Assembly (NCBI GenBank): GCA_964370635.1
Contig: CAYJJU010000013.1
Location: 1-63,982, forward strand
Direction of reading: 5' to 3'
From: SIG603 sp964370635
GTDB taxonomy: Bacteria; Bacillota; Clostridia; Oscillospirales; Acutalibacteraceae
Length of the DNA: 63,982 nt
The position numbers and the translations under genes were made by a program. Under the pieces are notes generated by a model. The model did no database searches and was not told where the DNA came from. It saw only the letters and a list, made by a program, of their open reading frames with translations. Shown here in pieces: positions 61,802 to 63,982 of this stretch; position 1 is the first letter of the stretch; each line of letters starts with the position of its first letter.

Positions 61802-63919
61802 ATGCTAAAAATTTTTTCACCAAAAAAATTAACAACAAAGCTTGCCCTTCAAATAGGCATAGCTTTAATATTAGTGTTTACTATTTTAATAACACTCACA
61901 ACGACTATGATGCGTGGAATAGTCCAGTCGCAGGCAAGCAGCAATTTAAGGCTTACGGCTCAGTCTAACGCCATTATGCTGCAGGACATGCTAACTTCTG
62001 CAGAAATTGCCAATCAAAATATTGTCGACTATCTGACAAAACGTTTTGAGGATTATATTGCAAATCCACTGGAAGAGGACATGGAGACCGCTATAAACAG
62101 TGAAGTTGTAGACGGTTTAGTATTATCCTTATCCTCATACCAAACCGAGTCATATTTTTTAAATACATTTTGGTCGCAGGTTAATAACAACGACTTAATT
62201 TTCGGAATGGGCGCAATGTTCGCCCCATATGCCTTTGACCAAAGGCTTGACAAATTTGGAATTTATGTCGACAGGGAAAGTGCCGCAATCAAAAGCAGTG
62301 ATGTGTATTTTGACGATGATTATTTTAACGCAGACTATTACACGACCTCCGTCGAGCGTGGAAAAACTTATATTACAGAACCCTATATTTATGAAGGCTC
62401 AAGCATTTTAACCGTTGCCACTCCAATTATTTTACAAGACATGTTAATAGCCGTGGTTACAACAGATATAGACTTAAATGCCTTTACTGCACTTACCATT
62501 GCAGAGGGCGAATTCGATTCTTTATTTACCTCCGTAATTAACGAAAACATGAACTATATTATAGACCTTGACAGCCCCGAACTTACGGGAACCTCGTATT
62601 ATAATAACTTTACAGATCAAGCGGCACAGGATGAATTTGACTCATATATAGCTCAAAAACAGCCTTTCGCCCACAATGTTTTAGGTTTTACAATTTATTA
62701 TAACCCAATAACTATCGGCGATATAACATGGTGGACACAAAGCGGTATTTCAGACGTAAATTTATTTGCAGACACCACATTTTTAACCTATCTGCTAATA
62801 GGTGCCTGCCTTGTTTCATTCGTGATTTTATTATTCTTAACAATAATTATTACCTCAAGGCTTTTATCTCCACTTAAGACCTTAATGACCGTTTCGGACA
62901 ATATCACTAAGGGAAGCTTTACTAACAAATTAAGTGTTAAATCGGCCGATGAAATAGGCGTGCTTTCTAATAGGTTTAATAAGATGTCTGATAATCTAGA
63001 GCGTCTTGTGGCCGAAATTCAGTCGCTTCTATATCAAATGAGCCAAAGCGATTTTGACTTATCTTCAATTTCAGACAACGACCTTTATGTGGGTGAGCTC
63101 GCAGAAATCAAGTCTTCTTTTGTTAAAATTTCACAGCAAATAAGCCTTACAATGAACGACATAAAGGACATCGCATTTGAAGTTACACAAAGTGCAGAAC
63201 AAGTGGCTTACGGTGCACAAACCCTAGCCCAAGGCACAACGGAGCAAGCTGCAAATATTGAAGTATTAAAATCGTCCATAGAAGATTTGTCTGAGCACAT
63301 TAACAAAAATGGGGAATACACCATTGCGGCAACAGAGCTTACAAAATCCTCTGAGCAAATAGTAATCACAAACCGCACCAAGATAAATGACTTGATGAAG
63401 GCCATCTCAGAGATTGAGGCCTCCTCGACAAATATCGGAAAAATTATTAAAACCATTGAAGACATAGCTTTCCAAACAAATATACTGGCTCTAAATGCAG
63501 CAGTAGAAGCCGCAAGAGCAGGTGAAGCCGGCAAAAGTTTCTCGGTTGTTGCAGACGAGGTTAGAAACCTTGCTCAAAAATCGGCAGATGCCACAAAGAG
63601 CACTGCGGCGCATATAAACGCCACACTTTCACTTGTTAAAACTGGAATTACACTCGCAAAAGATGCAAACAGCTCTTTTGAAAGCGTGAGCGATGCACAA
63701 AAAGAATACGCCGACCTCATAGATAAAATCTCCACTGTATCACAGCAACAGCTACTGAGTGTAGACAGCATTTCGCATAATATACAAGAGGTTTCAGAAG
63801 TTGTTCAAACAAACGCCGCTACCAGCCAACAAAGTGCTGCCGCAAGCGAGGAGTTATCCGTACAAGCAACAACGCTTAGCAACCTAGTTTCACATTTTAA
63901 ATTAATTGATAAAAACTGA
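61802..63919 (+). CDS. Methyl-accepting chemotaxis protein
   Basis: A 705-aa membrane receptor. TM1 spans about 14-36, followed by a dCache-like extracellular sensor (about 40-325), TM2 (about 330-355), HAMP (about 353-408) and a cytoplasmic signalling domain. The signalling hairpin tip IAFQTNILALNAAVEAARAG is intact. The ligand is unknown. No other chemotaxis or flagellar gene lies in the window. Confidence 0.94.
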   Translation: MLKIFSPKKLTTKLALQIGIALILVFTILITLTTTMMRGIVQSQASSNLRLTAQSNAIMLQDMLTSAEIANQNIVDYLTKRFEDYIANPLEEDMETAINSEVVDGLVLSLSSYQTESYFLNTFWSQVNNNDLIFGMGAMFAPYAFDQRLDKFGIYVDRESAAIKSSDVYFDDDYFNADYYTTSVERGKTYITEPYIYEGSSILTVATPIILQDMLIAVVTTDIDLNAFTALTIAEGEFDSLFTSVINENMNYIIDLDSPELTGTSYYNNFTDQAAQDEFDSYIAQKQPFAHNVLGFTIYYNPITIGDITWWTQSGISDVNLFADTTFLTYLLIGACLVSFVILLFLTIIITSRLLSPLKTLMTVSDNITKGSFTNKLSVKSADEIGVLSNRFNKMSDNLERLVAEIQSLLYQMSQSDFDLSSISDNDLYVGELAEIKSSFVKISQQISLTMNDIKDIAFEVTQSAEQVAYGAQTLAQGTTEQAANIEVLKSSIEDLSEHINKNGEYTIAATELTKSSEQIVITNRTKINDLMKAISEIEASSTNIGKIIKTIEDIAFQTNILALNAAVEAARAGEAGKSFSVVADEVRNLAQKSADATKSTAAHINATLSLVKTGITLAKDANSSFESVSDAQKEYADLIDKISTVSQQQLLSVDSISHNIQEVSEVVQTNAATSQQSAAASEELSVQATTLSNLVSHFKLIDKN

Positions 63920-63928
63920 TAATAAATA

Positions 63929-63953
63929 AAACCGCCTGAAAGGGCGGTTTTTT
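63929..63953 (+). terminator. Intrinsic terminator of the chemoreceptor gene
   Basis: ACCGCC/GGCGGT (63931-63936 with 63943-63948) followed by six T, about 10 bp past the stop. The last 29 bases of the window show nothing else. Confidence 0.85.
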
Positions 63954-63982
63954 CAGATATAGTGTTTCACTATAATAAGGAT

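Overview
The window looks like a chromosome segment of an anaerobic, low-GC, spore-forming Firmicute of the class Clostridia. The reasons are AT-rich DNA with Firmicutes-style ribosome binding sites and sigma-A promoters, the sporulation pair yqfC/yqfD next to phoH-ybeY-dgkA-era-yqzL-recO, a DUF4317 gene, a high-molecular-weight rubredoxin, a DUF362 ferredoxin protein, and split purine genes (stand-alone AICAR transformylase plus a PurO-type IMP cyclohydrolase). No tRNA, rRNA, CRISPR array, prophage or transposase gene was seen. This placement is inference from gene content; there is no rRNA to confirm it.

Layout. (1) 1-8.6 kb, minus strand: two paralogous secreted, membrane-anchored surface proteins (1004 and 1628 aa) with Val-Asp-Pro stalks, the same three-helix C-terminal module, and an almost identical 80-bp upstream region. 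A 201-bp palindromic element lies between them, flanked by 24-bp copies of a terminator hairpin. (2) 8.7-16.1 kb, minus: one tight operon of a Gfo/Idh oxidoreductase, arylamine N-acetyltransferase, DUF4317 protein, larE, larB, larC (interrupted by an N gap in a His-rich repeat) and glycerate kinase. It supplies the nickel-pincer cofactor, but larA is not in the window. (3) 16.2-23.8 kb, minus: purine operon purE - M29 aminopeptidase - purM - purN - purO - AICAR transformylase - purD - CPBP protease. (4) 24-38 kb, minus: an HD-GYP-like protein, an M3 oligopeptidase, tldE/tldD, a small membrane protein, and an oligopeptide ABC transporter oppABCDF. The OppC permease carries a seven-bladed RCC1-type propeller inserted after its first membrane helix. 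(5) 38.2-39.6 kb, minus: a small Cys-rich protein and a YlbJ-like membrane protein. (6) 39.6-63.9 kb, plus: yqfC-yqfD-phoH-ybeY-dgkA-era-yqzL-recO-mutS2, then htpG, a second CPBP protease, tadA, a DUF4430 protein with an ECF S-component, nth, adenine deaminase, DUF362 ferredoxin protein, a MalY-type lyase, free-methionine sulfoxide reductase, glyA, rarA, flavin reductase-rubredoxin, nitroreductase and a chemotaxis receptor.

How it fits together. The peptide genes (Opp importer, M3 peptidase, TldD/E, M29 aminopeptidase) suggest growth on peptides. The purine genes cover de novo synthesis steps, with adenine salvage at 53 kb. Redox and repair genes cluster at 55-62 kb. The least ordinary items are the OppC-RCC1 fusion, the surface-protein pair with its shared leader and anchor, and a family of intergenic palindromic elements seen in several gaps.
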